Position numbers and translations under genes: made by a program. 5,858 nt of DNA, taken from Tannerella sp. (GTDB lineage Bacteria; Bacteroidota; Bacteroidia; Bacteroidales; Tannerellaceae). The stretch is taken from positions 1 through 5,858 of the forward strand of contig JAITHS010000399.1 in assembly GCA_031279875.1 (NCBI GenBank), written 5' to 3'. The first letter of the stretch is position 1. Each line of letters opens with the position of its first letter. The notes under the pieces were generated by a model that was not told where the DNA came from, did no database searches, and worked only from the letters and a program-made list of their open reading frames with translations. Positions 5,538-5,858 of this stretch are shown piece after piece.

Positions 5538-5572
5538 AACCGCTTGCAGGGTTTAAAACCACTGCAAGGGTT
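5538..5572 (+). repeat. REP-like palindrome copy R9
   Basis: Full 35-nt copy with perfect CTTGCAG/CTGCAAG arms, bulges G5542 and A5561, and a third apex variant, GGTTTAAAACC. A 7-bp inverted pair, ATGACGG (5519-5525) and CCGTCAT (5580-5586), flanks it at a distance. Confidence 0.87.
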
Positions 5573-5607
5573 CGGGGTACCGTCATCCTATTTAACCGTA
5601 AAAGCGT

Positions 5608-5649
5608 CGTAATTTTTAATTCGTAATTCGTAATTTTTAATTCGTAATT
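5608..5649 (+). repeat. Perfect 21-bp AT-rich tandem duplication
   Basis: Two identical 21-bp units, 5608-5628 and 5629-5649, each starting CGTAATTTTTAATTC and ending GTAATT. The second unit directly abuts the stop codon of the minus-strand gene. There is also a shorter internal reiteration of TTCGTAATT. Confidence 0.9.
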
Positions 5650-5858
5650 CTATCTCTCAATCGCCGGTACGCGCAGTTTTATAAATTTATTCTCAAACGG
5701 TTTCAACTCGTTTTCCGTAATGTTGTTGTTCGACAGCGGCTCTTCGAGGACGTTGACGATGGAAAAGGCGAGTGGTTTGCCTGCCGCGTCAAGGATTTGT
5801 AGAGTGGCCGGTTTGCCGTCAGGCTCGCGGACGTTAAGCAACAGGTAACCGTCTTGTA
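5650..5858 (-). CDS. C-terminal fragment of a gene running off the window, possibly GH38 alpha-mannosidase
   Basis: Only the last 68 residues are visible; the frame stays open to the window edge, so the start lies beyond 5858 and any internal start here is not meaningful. The visible part reads as beta-sandwich-like strands (LLLNVREPDGKPATLQILDA), then NVLEEPL and a closing LKPFENKFIKLRVP. The combination of an N(V/L)LEEP motif and a final LKPFE-(I/N)KT/F-like strand resembles the C-terminal beta domain of GH38 alpha-mannosidases, which trim mannose from glycans. This is a judgement from a short fragment and could be wrong; another carbohydrate-active enzyme with a terminal beta domain is possible. 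The gene converges with the truncated PLP enzyme gene and ends directly at the 21-bp tandem repeat. Confidence 0.6.
   Translation of the reverse strand, partial: QDGYLLLNVREPDGKPATLQILDAAGKPLAFSIVNVLEEPLSNNNITENELKPFENKFIKLRVPAIER

Noticed and set aside
5389..5626. Open frames on both strands across the palindromes R7-R9
   Set aside because: They consist of repeated translations of the palindrome (CNRLQGL- or PASGL-like words) and are best explained by repeats lacking stops in some frames.

Overview
This looks like a chromosomal segment from a Bacteroidota (probably Bacteroidales) bacterium. The clues are two divergent promoters with the Bacteroidota-type -7 box (TACCTTTG on the minus strand at 2665-2672, TATCTTTG on the plus strand at 2726-2733), start codons in AT-rich leaders without Shine-Dalgarno sequences, and a typical Bacteroidota outer-membrane beta-barrel protein. 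No rRNA, tRNA or CRISPR array was seen, and species cannot be told from the window.

Layout from left to right: (1) 1-927, a RAYT-type Y1 HUH transposase gene on the minus strand, with copies of a 35-nt imperfect palindrome on both sides (one before it, five after it). (2) 928-2634, a minus-strand gene for an exported protein with a long charged linker and a C-terminal beta-barrel. (3) 2635-2763, a divergent promoter region. (4) 2764-4206, nfeD on the plus strand, a membrane serine protease of the long NfeD/ClpP class. (5) 4192-4397, a repeat-rich spacer: two blocks of degenerate octamers flanking a 122-bp multi-hairpin element with 8-bp terminal inverted repeats. (6) 4410-5432, a PLP enzyme of the alpha-oxoamine synthase family whose C-terminus is cut off by a copy of the 35-nt palindrome. 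(7) 5408-5649, three more palindrome copies, a short STAR-like motif and a 21-bp tandem duplication. (8) 5650 to the window end, the C-terminal part of a minus-strand gene, possibly a GH38-type alpha-mannosidase.

The main theme is a REP/RAYT system. Nine copies of the 35-nt palindrome occur, six around the RAYT gene and three about 4.5 kb away. In every full-length copy the unpaired bulge bases sit at the same two positions, while the apical loop sequence varies. This is what is expected of a folded single-stranded DNA substrate for a Y1 HUH enzyme. One copy has entered or replaced the 3' end of the aminotransferase-like gene and supplies its last codons and stop. Every gene 3' end visible here lies within about 10 bp of, or inside, a repeat of some kind.

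Apart from the shared repeats there is no clear common pathway among the protein genes. The outer-membrane protein and NfeD are both envelope proteins expressed divergently from one intergenic region. The truncated PLP enzyme lies downstream of nfeD on the same strand and has no promoter that I can see of its own.
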